Below are positions 1 to 8,267 of a stretch of 40,817 nucleotides of DNA, piece by piece. The notes under the pieces were generated by a model, which did not search any database, had not been told where the DNA came from, and saw only the letters and a program-made list of their open reading frames with translations. Made by a program: the position numbers and the translations under genes. Source of the DNA: Psychromonas ossibalaenae ATCC BAA-1528 (GTDB taxonomy: Bacteria > Pseudomonadota > Gammaproteobacteria > Enterobacterales > Psychromonadaceae); the NCBI RefSeq assembly GCF_000381745.1, contig NZ_KB907010.1, positions 1 through 40,817 of the forward strand, in the 5' to 3' direction. Numbering within the stretch: the stretch's first letter is position 1; every line of letters begins with the position of its first letter.

Positions 1-1
1 T

Positions 2-76
2 TGGAGCGGTACAAGAGATTCGAACTCTTGACCCCAACCTTGGCAAGGTTGTGCTCTACCACTGAGCTAGTACCGC
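2..76 (-). tRNA. tRNA-Gly (anticodon GCC)
   Basis: Read on the minus strand this is a full cloverleaf of 75 nt with the CCA end encoded. The acceptor strands GCGGTAC and GTACCGC pair perfectly. The D arm contains AGCTCAGTGGTAGAGC, the anticodon loop is CTTGCCAAG inside an ACCTT/AAGGT stem, and the T arm has GTTCGAATC. The anticodon GCC reads GGC and GGU glycine codons. It lies just downstream of orn on the same strand, the arrangement known from E. coli (orn next to glyV-glyX-glyY). Further copies could lie beyond the left edge. Confidence 0.97.
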
Positions 77-143
77 ATCACATCTTATTTCTCATAAAAA
101 GCCGTTTGGGATCTAAGTGACACCTGCTTCGTATGAGGTGCGC

Positions 144-171
144 ATTATAGAGTGGAGGCAGATGAATGCAA
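144..171 (-). promoter_or_regulatory. Probable promoter of tRNA-Gly
   Basis: On the minus strand a perfect -10 box TATAAT (149-144) lies 16 bases after TTGCAT (171-166). An A-tract of seven bases sits immediately upstream (about 180-174), like an UP element. A GC-rich GCGC discriminator follows the -10 box, as is usual for stringently controlled stable-RNA promoters. The -35 box matches consensus at only three of six positions. The tRNA therefore probably has its own promoter and does not depend on readthrough from orn. Confidence 0.65.
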
Positions 172-249
172 GCTTTTTTTACTGATTTTTCAGTTCACAA
201 AGCCTGCCTGCTGAGTTTTTAACCAAACCAGTTTATTTATTAAACAACC

Positions 250-789
250 CTAGAACTTAAAGAAGTGTTTCTGATAATGCTGCAGTTCCGAGATTGATTC
301 TCGAATATCGTGCAGTGCTAAATGCGTACCCGCTTTTTTGTGTGCATTAGTCATTTCCGGCGCCCAGCGGCGTCCTAACTCTTTTACCGTACTGACATCA
401 ATATTACGATAATGGAAAAAATCTTCTAATTCAGGCATCTGACGAACCATAAAACGGCGATCCTGACCAATACTGTTACCACATAATGGTGACGCTCCAG
501 CAGGAACCCATTTTTTTAAAAATTCCAGAGTCGCCAGCTCTGCCTGGGCACAGCTTACTTTACTTGCGATAACCCGCGCCGTTAGACCAGAACTCGCATG
601 ATGCTCGGTACACCACTCATCCATCGCATCCATAACTTCTTTGCTTTGATGGATAACAAACTCAGGGCCTTCAGCAATTATATTTAAATCACTATCAGTG
701 ACTATGGTCGCGATCTCGATTATCTGATCTGTATCTGGATTTAATCCAGTCATCTCTAAATCAATCCAGACAAGGTTATTTTCATTCAT
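250..789 (-). CDS. orn: Oligoribonuclease (3'-5' exoribonuclease)
   Basis: Orn degrades very short RNAs (2-5 nt, including pGpG from c-di-GMP turnover) to mononucleotides in the cytoplasm. The 179-residue protein matches the usual family length (E. coli 181). It shows the DEDDh exonuclease set: D10 and E12 in [10 protein letters not shown]110 in [10 protein letters not shown], and H156 with D161 near the C-terminus. The reading frame stays open 18 codons upstream to 843, but the ATG at 789 begins the conserved N-terminus ([13 protein letters not shown]) and has AAGGA upstream, so I chose it. Gene order (tRNA-Gly downstream, divergent rsgA-psd upstream) is the conserved gammaproteobacterial one. 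Its pGpG activity is functionally linked to c-di-GMP signalling, and an HD-GYP gene lies 14 kb away. Confidence 0.97.
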   Translation of the reverse strand: MNENNLVWIDLEMTGLNPDTDQIIEIATIVTDSDLNIIAEGPEFVIHQSKEVMDAMDEWCTEHHASSGLTARVIASKVSCAQAELATLEFLKKWVPAGASPLCGNSIGQDRRFMVRQMPELEDFFHYRNIDVSTVKELGRRWAPEMTNAHKKAGTHLALHDIRESISELQHYQKHFFKF

Positions 790-1113
790 GCTTATTGTGA
801 TCCTTTTCTCTGCTAGAGAGGGCTCTTTCCATGCACCCAACACTTTGCAAGCATATAAATCAACAAGTTAAGATGAAGCCAGATACAGGCGCAACTCCCG
901 GATCCGGCTGTTTCTTAACTTGCTTCTATAATAGTCAGAAGAAATTCCATACAGCTGAGTTAGGTTAAGAGGAGGTTATCTCTCTATTTATCGCACGCTC
1001 TTCCCGGCATTCCAACTAAACTGTCAATTTCTATTTACAAGTGCTTTGAGTACGTTACTTAAAAATATAGTATGATACGTCATTAATACAATTAGTGATA
1101 GCTAAGGAAACCT
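790..1113. other. Divergent orn/rsgA intergenic region
   Basis: This 324-base stretch has no credible gene. It must hold the divergent promoters of orn and rsgA. A TATGAT at 1071-1076 is a possible -10 box for rsgA, but its best upstream partner (TTGAGT, 1046-1051) is 19 bases away, so the assignment is weak. The striking content is the large stem-loop at 864-922, listed separately. Confidence 0.6.
864..922. repeat. Large 59-nt stem-loop (inverted repeat) of unknown role
   Basis: CAAGTTAAGA (864-873) is exactly complementary to TCTTAACTTG (913-922). Inside, after a 3x3 internal loop, AGCCAGATACAGG (877-889) pairs with CCCGGATCCGGCT (897-909) at 10 of 13 positions, closing a 7-base loop CGCAACT. 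No T-run follows on either strand, so this is not a normal intrinsic terminator. It could be a structured 5' leader, a palindromic repeat of the REP type, a small RNA or a protein-binding cruciform. No second copy was noticed in the window. Confidence 0.7.
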
Positions 1114-2154
1114 GTGGCTAAGAAGAAACGACTCAGTAAAAATCAAGTTCGCCGTGTTCAAAGCAACCAGAATAAGCGTCTGACAAAAAATGAGAACAAA
1201 CAATGGGACGAATCTGAACTTGGCCCGCAGCTTCAAGGCATAGTAATCAGCCGCTTTGGACAGCATGCTGATATTGAAGACGAAAAGGGTAATATTGAAC
1301 GCTGCAATTTACGCCGAGCAGTAAAATCACTAGTCACTGGAGACCGAGTGGTATGGCGTGCCGGCAAGGAATCTTATCACGGGATCAGCGGCGTTGTAGA
1401 AGCTGTTCATCCACGTAAAACCGTATTAACACGTCCAGATTATTATGACGGTATAAAGCCAATCGCCGCCAATATTGATCATATTATTATCGTCAGCTCA
1501 ATTGCGCCGGAATTTTCCCGCAATATTATCGATCGTTATTTAGTTGCCTGCGAAGATATTGGCATTACACCTATTATCGTTTTAAATAAAAGTGATCTTT
1601 TAGACGATCAATCAGCAAAGTTTGTTGATCAGGAACTACAGAGTTACCGGGATATCGGCTACAAAGTTCTATACAGCTCAATGCACGGTGACGGTCTTGA
1701 TGACTTAAAAGGCGCGATGAAAGACAAAATTAATATTTTTGTCGGCCAGTCCGGTGTCGGTAAAACGTCATTGTTAAACACTCTGCTGCCTGAAGTTGAA
1801 GCAGTAACCGGTGAAATTTCAGAAGGCTCTGGCTTAGGTAAACATACCACCACCACTGCACGTTTGTATCATTTCGCCGACGGTGGTGATTTAATTGACA
1901 GCCCGGGAATTCGCGAATTCTCATTATGGCACTTAGAAGCTGAGCGTATTGCATCCGGCTTTATTGAGTTTAGAAAACATTTAGGCGGCTGCCGCTTCCG
2001 GGACTGCAAACATAAAAACGATCCGGGCTGTGCATTAGTCGCAGGCGTTGAGGCTGGTGAAATTCACCCGGCCCGTTACCATAGTTTTCTGCGTATATTA
2101 GAGACCATGGACGATGCAAAAAATGCACGTAACCGTAATCCAAATACTTATTGA
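1114..2154 (+). CDS. rsgA: Small ribosomal subunit biogenesis GTPase RsgA
   Basis: RsgA (YjeQ) is a circularly permuted GTPase that checks late maturation of the 30S subunit. The 346-residue protein has a basic N-terminal tail, an OB-fold region (about 40-105), then GTPase motifs in permuted order: G4 NKSD at 158-161, the P-loop GQSGVGKTS at 211-219, and G3 DSPG at 262-265. A C-terminal zinc knuckle follows (C293, C298, H300, C306). The start is GTG, with AAGGA just upstream. It heads a tight plus-strand series with psd (69-base gap), ilvA and a channel gene, opposite to orn as in E. coli. Confidence 0.97.
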   Translation: MAKKKRLSKNQVRRVQSNQNKRLTKNENKQWDESELGPQLQGIVISRFGQHADIEDEKGNIERCNLRRAVKSLVTGDRVVWRAGKESYHGISGVVEAVHPRKTVLTRPDYYDGIKPIAANIDHIIIVSSIAPEFSRNIIDRYLVACEDIGITPIIVLNKSDLLDDQSAKFVDQELQSYRDIGYKVLYSSMHGDGLDDLKGAMKDKINIFVGQSGVGKTSLLNTLLPEVEAVTGEISEGSGLGKHTTTTARLYHFADGGDLIDSPGIREFSLWHLEAERIASGFIEFRKHLGGCRFRDCKHKNDPGCALVAGVEAGEIHPARYHSFLRILETMDDAKNARNRNPNTY

Positions 2155-2223
2155 TATTTAATGACTTTATTAATTATTATAAATAAATTCCCTTATTACC
2201 AATATTGAAGAGAGTAAAAAACT

Positions 2224-3099
2224 ATGATCGACCAGCTTAAAATTACTGGCCAGTACCTTTTACCCAAACATCTTATTTCTCGTTTAACGGGTAAATTAGC
2301 AGCTGCCAAAGCAGGTAAACTAACTACTTTTTTAATTAAACAGTTTATTGCTAAGTTTGAAATAAACATGGATGAAGCGAAACATTCTGACCCGGTTTAT
2401 TTTGATACCTTCAATGACTTCTTTACCCGTGAATTAAAAAACGGTGCGCGCACGATTATTGAAGGAGAAAACAACCTGGCACTTCCTGTTGACGGCTGCG
2501 TAAGCCAGTTAGGTGACATTAAAGCAGGTCGAATTTTCCAGGCTAAAGGACATGACTTTAGTTTGCGGGAGCTGTTAGGCGGACGCGATGATGTGGCAGT
2601 CCCTTTTGATGACGGATTATTCTCAACCATTTATCTGGCACCGAAAGATTATCACCGTATTCATATGCCTGTAACCGGTAAACTAGAACAGATGATCTTT
2701 ATTCCCGGCGATCTGTTTTCAGTTAACCCGCTCACCGCAGAAAATGTGCCGAATTTATTTGCACGTAATGAACGTGCCGTTGCCATCTTTTCTACCGCTC
2801 TTGGACCGATGGCAATGGTATTAGTCGGCGCAACAATTGTCGCCAGTATCGAAACAGTCTGGGCAGGCACGCTAAAAGCAGATAAAAAAGAGATTCAATA
2901 CTGGGATTATAAAGATAAAGATATCATCCTTGAAAAAGGCGCAGAAATGGGTCGTTTCAAACTAGGCAGTACGATTGTGGCTTTATTTCCTAAAGACAGC
3001 ATCACATTCTCTGAAGATCTGCAGGCAGGATCAGTTACTCGTTTAGGTGAACTTTTTGCAAAAGCAGAAATAGAAGCACAAACAAGCAAAGAATCTTAA
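2224..3099 (+). CDS. psd: Phosphatidylserine decarboxylase proenzyme
   Basis: Psd converts phosphatidylserine to phosphatidylethanolamine at the inner membrane. The proenzyme cleaves itself to form a pyruvoyl cofactor. At 291 residues it has normal length for the short bacterial type. The LGST processing site is at 247-250, so S249 would become the pyruvoyl group and the small alpha chain would be about 43 residues. D90 (PVDG) and H147 (HRIHMP) fit the protease-like triad used in self-cleavage. It follows rsgA as in E. coli, but the usual downstream mechanosensitive channel gene is absent and ilvA follows after 18 bases. Confidence 0.97.
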   Translation: MIDQLKITGQYLLPKHLISRLTGKLAAAKAGKLTTFLIKQFIAKFEINMDEAKHSDPVYFDTFNDFFTRELKNGARTIIEGENNLALPVDGCVSQLGDIKAGRIFQAKGHDFSLRELLGGRDDVAVPFDDGLFSTIYLAPKDYHRIHMPVTGKLEQMIFIPGDLFSVNPLTAENVPNLFARNERAVAIFSTALGPMAMVLVGATIVASIETVWAGTLKADKKEIQYWDYKDKDIILEKGAEMGRFKLGSTIVALFPKDSITFSEDLQAGSVTRLGELFAKAEIEAQTSKES

Positions 3100-3117
3100 C
3101 AGGAAATTTTACAGCGA

Positions 3118-4656
3118 ATGTCCCAATTATCAGCAGCACAATACTTAAAAAAAATATTACTTGCACCTGTTTATGAAGCTGCAGTTGAAACTAAGCTGCA
3201 GCCTTTAACTAAGCTGTCAGCCCGTTTAAATAATCATGTTTTATTAAAACGTGAAGACCTGCAGCCGGTTCATTCGTTTAAATTACGCGGTGCTTACAAT
3301 AAGCTGGCTAACTTAACGGAAGAGCAGAAACAAAAAGGCGTCATTGCGGCTTCGGCCGGCAACCATGCCCAGGGCGTTGCTCTCTCCGCTAAAAGGATGG
3401 GACTGAAAGCAACTATTGTTATGCCCCGTACAACACCTGACATTAAGGTAAATTCGGTACGAGCATTAGGTGCAGGTGTGGTTTTGTTTGGAGAGGCTTT
3501 CGATGAAGCCAGCGCACACTGTAAAGAGCTGGCTGCGCAGCACGGTTACACCTTAATTCCCCCTTTTGATGATCCGGACGTTATTGCCGGCCAGGGTACC
3601 ATTGCTAAAGAGTTACTGCAGCAGGACGCCCATCTGGATAAAATATTTATCCCTGTCGGCGGCGGCGGTTTAGCAGCCGGCATTGCCGTTTATATAAAAC
3701 AGCTGCTGCCCGATATAAAAATCATTGCCGTTGAACCCGAAGATGCAGCCTGTTTAAAAGAAGCACTGCAGCAGGGACAGCCGGTCACCTTAAACAAAGT
3801 GGGTTTATTTGCAGATGGTGTTGCCGTAAAAACAATCGGCACAGAAACCTTTCGTTTATGTCAGAAATATATCGATGAAGTTATTACCGTCAACAGTGAT
3901 GAAATCTGCGCAGCTGTCAAAGATATCTTTGATGATACACGCGCTATATCAGAACCCTCTGGTGCACTGTCATTAGCAGGATTGAAAAAATACTGCCACC
4001 AGCATGAGCTGAAGAATGAACGTCTGAGCGCGATTTTAAGTGGTGCAAATGTTAACTTTCATGGTCTGCGTTATGTCTCCGAACGCTGTGAATTAGGCGA
4101 GCAGAAAGAGAGTATTCTTGCTGTTACTATTCCAGAAAGGCAAGGTGCGTTTCTGGACTTCTGCAACCAGCTTGACGGCCGTGCAATCACTGAATTTAAC
4201 TACCGCTTTAACTCACCTAAAGCAGCAAATATCTTTGTTGGTATACGCACCCCGCTCGGTTTTGAGGAATTAACGGCACTTACTGAAAAACTGGCTAAAA
4301 CCGGTTATTCTGTCGCGGACTTAAGTGATGATGAAATGGCAAAACTACATGTGCGCTATATGGTCGGAGGCGCACCAGTCAACAACTTAAATGAACGCCT
4401 GTACAGTTTTGAATTTCCTGAGCACCCGAATGCACTGCTTAAGTTTTTAAATATGCTCGGTACACATGCCAATATTACACTTTTTCATTACCGTAACCAT
4501 GGGGCGGCTTACGGCCAGGTATTAGCTGGTTTTGAGTTAGATGAACACAATACCGATACCTTCAGTGAACATTTAGATGCACTCGGCTACAGTTATAAAG
4601 ACGAGACTCAAAATCAGTCCTATCGTTTCTTTTTATCTCAACAGGGTCAGCACTAG
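3118..4656 (+). CDS. ilvA: Threonine ammonia-lyase, biosynthetic
   Basis: IlvA deaminates threonine to 2-oxobutanoate, the first committed step to isoleucine, using PLP. The 512 residues match the long biosynthetic form (E. coli 514). The PLP lysine is K55 in HSFKLRGAY, a SAGNHAQG substrate loop is at 79-86, and the phosphate-binding GGGGLAAG is at 181-188. The C-terminal part (about 325-512) carries the paired ACT-like regulatory domains that give isoleucine inhibition and valine relief in this family; catabolic TdcB lacks them. It is not next to other ilv genes but sits in the rsgA-psd series. AGGAA lies upstream of the ATG. Confidence 0.95.
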   Translation: MSQLSAAQYLKKILLAPVYEAAVETKLQPLTKLSARLNNHVLLKREDLQPVHSFKLRGAYNKLANLTEEQKQKGVIAASAGNHAQGVALSAKRMGLKATIVMPRTTPDIKVNSVRALGAGVVLFGEAFDEASAHCKELAAQHGYTLIPPFDDPDVIAGQGTIAKELLQQDAHLDKIFIPVGGGGLAAGIAVYIKQLLPDIKIIAVEPEDAACLKEALQQGQPVTLNKVGLFADGVAVKTIGTETFRLCQKYIDEVITVNSDEICAAVKDIFDDTRAISEPSGALSLAGLKKYCHQHELKNERLSAILSGANVNFHGLRYVSERCELGEQKESILAVTIPERQGAFLDFCNQLDGRAITEFNYRFNSPKAANIFVGIRTPLGFEELTALTEKLAKTGYSVADLSDDEMAKLHVRYMVGGAPVNNLNERLYSFEFPEHPNALLKFLNMLGTHANITLFHYRNHGAAYGQVLAGFELDEHNTDTFSEHLDALGYSYKDETQNQSYRFFLSQQGQH

Positions 4657-4665
4657 GGACGGTAT

Positions 4666-5733
4666 ATGATGTTCTTACCAATACGAATAAAAAAACATCT
4701 TCGCCGCTTAACCCGGCAGCTGACCTGGCCGATGATGTTTATTCTGGTGCTTGCGCAGGCAGGCATTACCTACCTGCTGTTTGTTTTGGCCGGTGAAACA
4801 GAGTTAACCCGAAATCCGTTACAGTTTCTTTATTACAACATGGTGGTTATCTCAACTGTCGGATTTGGTGATTTCAGCCCGGCAACTCACCTAGGAAAAA
4901 TCATCGTCTCCGCTTTCCAGATACCATCGGGACTGATCATTTTTGCCACTTTCATCGGTAAAATAACCCAACTGTTTATCAATATAGCGAGATCCAACAT
5001 GATCGGTACTAACGACTTCTATCACTATGATGACCACATCCTATTATTATGCTGGAATAAGCACTCTACAGAGCAGATCATAAAGTTAATACTCGGAGAC
5101 AAAAAGCGTAAGAAACGCCAGATATTACTCTGTGTAACCGATGATATGAAAAATCCGTTTCCTGACAGTAGTGAAATATCTTTTGTCCGATTACGTACTT
5201 TTTCAGATACCGAAGAACTGCAGCGCATCGCTCTCAGTAAAGCGAAACGCATCATTGTCGACGGCAGGTCCGATGATGAAACCTTGTCTATCGCTTTAAG
5301 TATCGCCACCTACGCCAGCCCAGACGCCAATATATCCGCCCATTTTTTTGATAAGAGTAAAGCAGAGTTATTAAAAATTCACTGCCCGCAGATTGAATGC
5401 AGTGTTGATACCAGCTCGCAGATGATGGTAAGAAGCATGCAGGATCCGGGCTCAAGCCAGGTGGCAGAGCAGCTGCTTTCCACCCTGAGCGGCGCAACCT
5501 TATACAGCATAAAAACACCGGAGCTTATAAAACCCCTGTCTTTCGGACTGTTGTTCAATCAGCTGAAAAGCAATAACGGCATGATTGTAATAGGTTTAAG
5601 CCATTTTAAGAATGGTGACAAAATGCAGTTAAATCCACAGGCGAATACGCTTGTGCACAGCGCCGATTACCTGCATTACATTGCCGACGAACGGGTTGAT
5701 GCCAGCGAGATAAACTGGAGTGAATTATACTAA
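4666..5733 (+). CDS. Two-TM potassium channel with cytoplasmic RCK-like domain
   Basis: This looks like an inner-membrane K+ channel. TM1 is at about 21-43, then a pore helix and selectivity filter TVGFGD at 64-69, then TM2 at about 78-105. The cytoplasmic part (about 122-355) begins like an RCK/TrkA-N domain (DDHILLLCWNKHS). The place where a Rossmann GxGxxG would stand reads CWNKHS, so NAD binding is doubtful. This is the MthK-like two-helix architecture, not the six-helix Kch of E. coli. It starts nine bases after ilvA and is probably cotranscribed. The ligand and physiological role cannot be read from sequence. Confidence 0.85.
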   Translation: MMFLPIRIKKHLRRLTRQLTWPMMFILVLAQAGITYLLFVLAGETELTRNPLQFLYYNMVVISTVGFGDFSPATHLGKIIVSAFQIPSGLIIFATFIGKITQLFINIARSNMIGTNDFYHYDDHILLLCWNKHSTEQIIKLILGDKKRKKRQILLCVTDDMKNPFPDSSEISFVRLRTFSDTEELQRIALSKAKRIIVDGRSDDETLSIALSIATYASPDANISAHFFDKSKAELLKIHCPQIECSVDTSSQMMVRSMQDPGSSQVAEQLLSTLSGATLYSIKTPELIKPLSFGLLFNQLKSNNGMIVIGLSHFKNGDKMQLNPQANTLVHSADYLHYIADERVDASEINWSELY

Positions 5734-5750
5734 TATTCAATTCCTTTGCC

Positions 5751-5800
5751 CTGACTCAATAAAACATAAATTAATTTTAACTCAATGTTTTATGAGGCAG
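5751..5800. repeat. Long inverted repeat after the channel gene
   Basis: CTCAATAAAACAT (5755-5767) pairs with ATGTTTTATGAG (5785-5796) with one bulged A. CTG (5751-5753) and CAG (5798-5800) extend the stem past one mismatch. The loop is about 17 bases. It lies 18 bases after the channel stop codon. No T-run follows on the plus strand, so it could be a 3'-end-protecting structure or a Rho-associated stop, not a classical terminator. Confidence 0.55.
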
Positions 5801-5876
5801 AATTAACAACACCTTGTTTACACAGGCCACCATGTACCAGTCAGTACATTAATGTGTTTTAATGCATTTTGGCTTA

Positions 5877-5904
5877 TTGACAGTGATTACTATTTACCTA
5901 TAAT
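5877..5904 (+). promoter_or_regulatory. Consensus sigma-70 promoter of the B12 operon
   Basis: TTGACA (5877-5882) and TATAAT (5899-5904) are both perfect consensus hexamers, 16 bases apart. The expected start point near 5911 would place the riboswitch at the very beginning of the transcript. A strong unregulated promoter followed by RNA-level control is typical of riboswitch genes. Confidence 0.85.
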
Positions 5905-5935
5905 CGTCTTCTTTATGTTCCTCATATCACAAAAG

Positions 5936-6130
5936 TGAGGATTAAATGGGAAGCATGTTTCACCTGCTTAAAGGTGGAAAACAGCATGCACTGCCCCCGC
6001 AACTGTGTAAGTTTTTACCATGTAAAAACTATAGTCAGATACCAGCATAAAAACGTCACTGTCCACTAAGCGGGTCGGCTTAACTGGAACGTAAATCAGC
6101 ATCCGAAACACAGCCCTAAAAAATGCAGCT
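5936..6130 (+). ncRNA. Cobalamin riboswitch upstream of btuB
   Basis: The leader shows the conserved cobalamin aptamer pieces in order. GGAAGCATG (about 5950) opens it, followed by a CACCTGC..GGTGG hairpin and the AAAACAGCATGCACTGCC block. The core CCCCCGCAACTGTG follows, with a small hairpin AGTTTTTAC/GTAAAAACT (about 6010-6030). The B12 box AGTCAGATACCAGC is at 6033-6046. The arm before the B12 box is short, and the segment after it (CACTGTCC..GCGGG) resembles the 3' side of the aptamer. The ends are approximate. It lies between a consensus promoter and a TonB-dependent receptor gene, as in other btuB genes, so effector-bound RNA should repress expression. Confidence 0.85.
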
Positions 6131-6148
6131 GTTTTCGGTATTCGTAAT

Positions 6149-6264
6149 GGTGGCGAGCCAGAGAAAGTCTTTGTTGCTCAGCAGATATGAAAGGCCACCG
6201 CCTTCCCGTAGAACCTCGAACAGCAGACTTTCTTATATTTAATATAAAATAACAAGGAAGAAGC
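6149..6264 (+). promoter_or_regulatory. Likely riboswitch expression platform and btuB ribosome-binding site
   Basis: GGTGGC (6149-6154) can pair with GCCACC (6194-6199). AGAAAGTCT (6162-6170) can pair with AGACTTTCT (6225-6233). The two stems interleave, so they are mutually exclusive or form a pseudoknot, as expected of a switching platform. No hairpin with a T-run is present before the gene. Control of translation start through access to AAGGAAG (about 6253-6259) is therefore more likely than premature termination. This is inference from pairing only. Confidence 0.5.
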
Positions 6265-8082
6265 ATGCCGCACTTACGTATCACTCCAATCACACTTGCA
6301 CTACTGAGTTTATATAGCGCCCAAACGCTTGCCAACGATTCGCTTCAATCAGATGAGCGTATGAATGTACTGATCAGAAAAGGCCATAGCGCGCCTAATG
6401 CCACTACGCAAAACTACAGTGGTGACAGCGTGATTAAAATCGTGCCAGGCAGTACTGATATTAACAAATCACTAGACCAGCTTATTTCTGAGAACTCTCC
6501 TGGATTTGTAAATACCAACTCTGGCACATCAAAGCATAACAGCAGTAATTATCACCGCGGTCTTTCCGATAAATACACACTGTACCTTTTAAATGGTGTT
6601 GCTTTTCCAACATCTACATTGGGCAGCCAAAGTATCCCTGATATTCCGGTGGAGTCGATTGAATTAATTGAAGTGATTCGCGGAGCACAGGCATCATTGT
6701 ACGGTTCTAGCTCGCTAACAGGTGTTATTAACATCATCACTAAAACCGGCGCAACATCGGACGCCCAGCTTAATATCAGCACAGGCTCACATAATACCAA
6801 CCGACTTGGTGGGGTTTATGCCGATAACTTTGGTAAATTCCATGTAATGACTTCGTTTGAAGTCGATAAGTCAGATGGTTATGACTTTATTGAAGCTTCT
6901 GAAGATGATTTTGGCTACCAAACCTATTCGATGAGCAGCTATGCAGCCTATGTAACAGAGAGCAGCCGTTTATCTTTAGCGATTAATAACGGTACCTCTG
7001 ACTTAGAGATTTACGAGTCATTCCCAAGTGCCGGTAAAGCCGAAACAACACAGGATACACTACAGTTAACCGGTAAATATATCCAAGTGTTTAATAAGCA
7101 TTTCTCTTCTGAGTTTACTCTTTCATCAGCACAGGTTGATTTAGAGGCGGGGCACCATAACTCAACAGATGTTGATCTCTACTCAACCGATGAAACATTG
7201 ACGCAGCTGCACTTAAACAGTGAGTGGAGTAAAGTTACAGTTAATCTCGGCGGTGAATTTATCCATTCAGAATATGACTCTAACGAAAATGGTGAAGACC
7301 GTGACCAAAAAGCTTTATACATTGCTTTCAGCAGCGATGTAACAGATTACCTCAATGTTTCCGGCGGCCTGCGCAATGACAATTACTCTGACTTTGGTGA
7401 TGCACTGACTTATTCAGCAGGATTTTCATTATTCAATACTGCAAGCCTGAGTTACAAAACCTCATTTACAGCCCCTTCATACAATGATCTTTACTGGCCA
7501 GACACTGGCAACGCTAACTTAGAAGCGGAAGAGGGAGAGATGTTAGAACTATCATTGACGCACAATATTGATACACAGAGCGCGCATATCCCGCTAAAAT
7601 TCAATATTTACACCGGCTCACTTGATAATAAAATTGAATGGGCGCCTATTGCACCAGGCTCTTGGACTTGGTCTCCGTTTAACATCGGCGAAGTTGAAAT
7701 AAAAGGCGCTGAAGTTTACATGCAGTATAACGCATCAAACTTCATTTTTGATATTGCGGGCGCTTACAGTGAGAGCATTGATAAAAGCACTAACGAGCAG
7801 TTAGATAATGTGCCTGAATGGTCTGGTTCATCAAGCTTTCAATATAATGTTACCAATAGCATTACACCTAAATTTATCTATTCATACATAGGTGAACGTA
7901 CGGCCTCATCGGGGGAGTTAGATGCTGTTCACCTTCTTGATTTTGCAATTAGTTATCAAGTTATCAAACATATCAATGTTGGTTTCAGCATTAATAACAT
8001 TACTGATAATGGCAAACAGTTTCACGATGGTTACAATGCAGACGGCAGAACATATCAGTTAACGCTTGGTGCTAATTTATAG
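6265..8082 (+). CDS. btuB: TonB-dependent outer-membrane receptor, BtuB-like corrinoid receptor
   Basis: This would import cobalamin and other corrinoids across the outer membrane. At 605 residues it is close to E. coli BtuB (614). A signal peptide ends near LYSAQTLA/ND. The stretch after it (MNVLIRKG) could be the TonB box. A plug domain (about 50-155) contains the typical YLLNGV, IELIEVIRGAQASLYGSSS and GVINIITKTG motifs, followed by a beta-barrel. A D/N/E-rich loop (DSNENGEDRD) recalls the calcium-binding loops of BtuB. It ends in Leu, whereas most barrel proteins end in Phe. The riboswitch and the following ABC transporter and cbiZ make corrinoids by far the likeliest substrate. Confidence 0.9.
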   Translation: MPHLRITPITLALLSLYSAQTLANDSLQSDERMNVLIRKGHSAPNATTQNYSGDSVIKIVPGSTDINKSLDQLISENSPGFVNTNSGTSKHNSSNYHRGLSDKYTLYLLNGVAFPTSTLGSQSIPDIPVESIELIEVIRGAQASLYGSSSLTGVINIITKTGATSDAQLNISTGSHNTNRLGGVYADNFGKFHVMTSFEVDKSDGYDFIEASEDDFGYQTYSMSSYAAYVTESSRLSLAINNGTSDLEIYESFPSAGKAETTQDTLQLTGKYIQVFNKHFSSEFTLSSAQVDLEAGHHNSTDVDLYSTDETLTQLHLNSEWSKVTVNLGGEFIHSEYDSNENGEDRDQKALYIAFSSDVTDYLNVSGGLRNDNYSDFGDALTYSAGFSLFNTASLSYKTSFTAPSYNDLYWPDTGNANLEAEEGEMLELSLTHNIDTQSAHIPLKFNIYTGSLDNKIEWAPIAPGSWTWSPFNIGEVEIKGAEVYMQYNASNFIFDIAGAYSESIDKSTNEQLDNVPEWSGSSSFQYNVTNSITPKFIYSYIGERTASSGELDAVHLLDFAISYQVIKHINVGFSINNITDNGKQFHDGYNADGRTYQLTLGANL

Positions 8083-8134
8083 AAAACCAGGGGTAAATAG
8101 CAGCTTCTATTTATTTACTTTAGTATGTTACGTT

Positions 8135-8167
8135 AAGTGGCTTTTGCCTTGATGGCGAGTCACTTTT
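8135..8167 (+). terminator. Possible terminator or attenuator after btuB
   Basis: AAGTGGCTTTTGCC (from 8135) can pair with GGCGAGTCACTT (to 8165) with a small bulge, and a short T-run TTTT (8164-8167) overlaps and follows it. It lies about 50 bases after btuB. It may let btuB be made in excess over the inner-membrane genes, or separate them into two transcripts. Confidence 0.4.
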
Positions 8168-8267
8168 ATCAACAGTAATAAAAGCATTATTTCTTAACGC
8201 ACCATGCCAGGCTGTGTACGCTTTGGACTAGTTATAAGATTTATTTATTCGTTTATCTAAGGGCAAA

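Noticed and set aside
2-76. tRNA genes as integration sites of a mobile element
   Set aside because: Neither tRNA-Gly nor tRNA-Arg has an integrase gene or a repeated 3' end nearby in this window.
790-843. Longer N-terminus for Orn starting at 843
   Set aside because: The extra 18 residues are not seen in the family, and the ATG at 789 begins the conserved sequence.
6033-6170. A second B12 box at AGCCAGAGA (6156-6164)
   Set aside because: The match stops after the first bases; AGTCAGATACCAGC at 6033-6046 fits the box and its place after the core much better.
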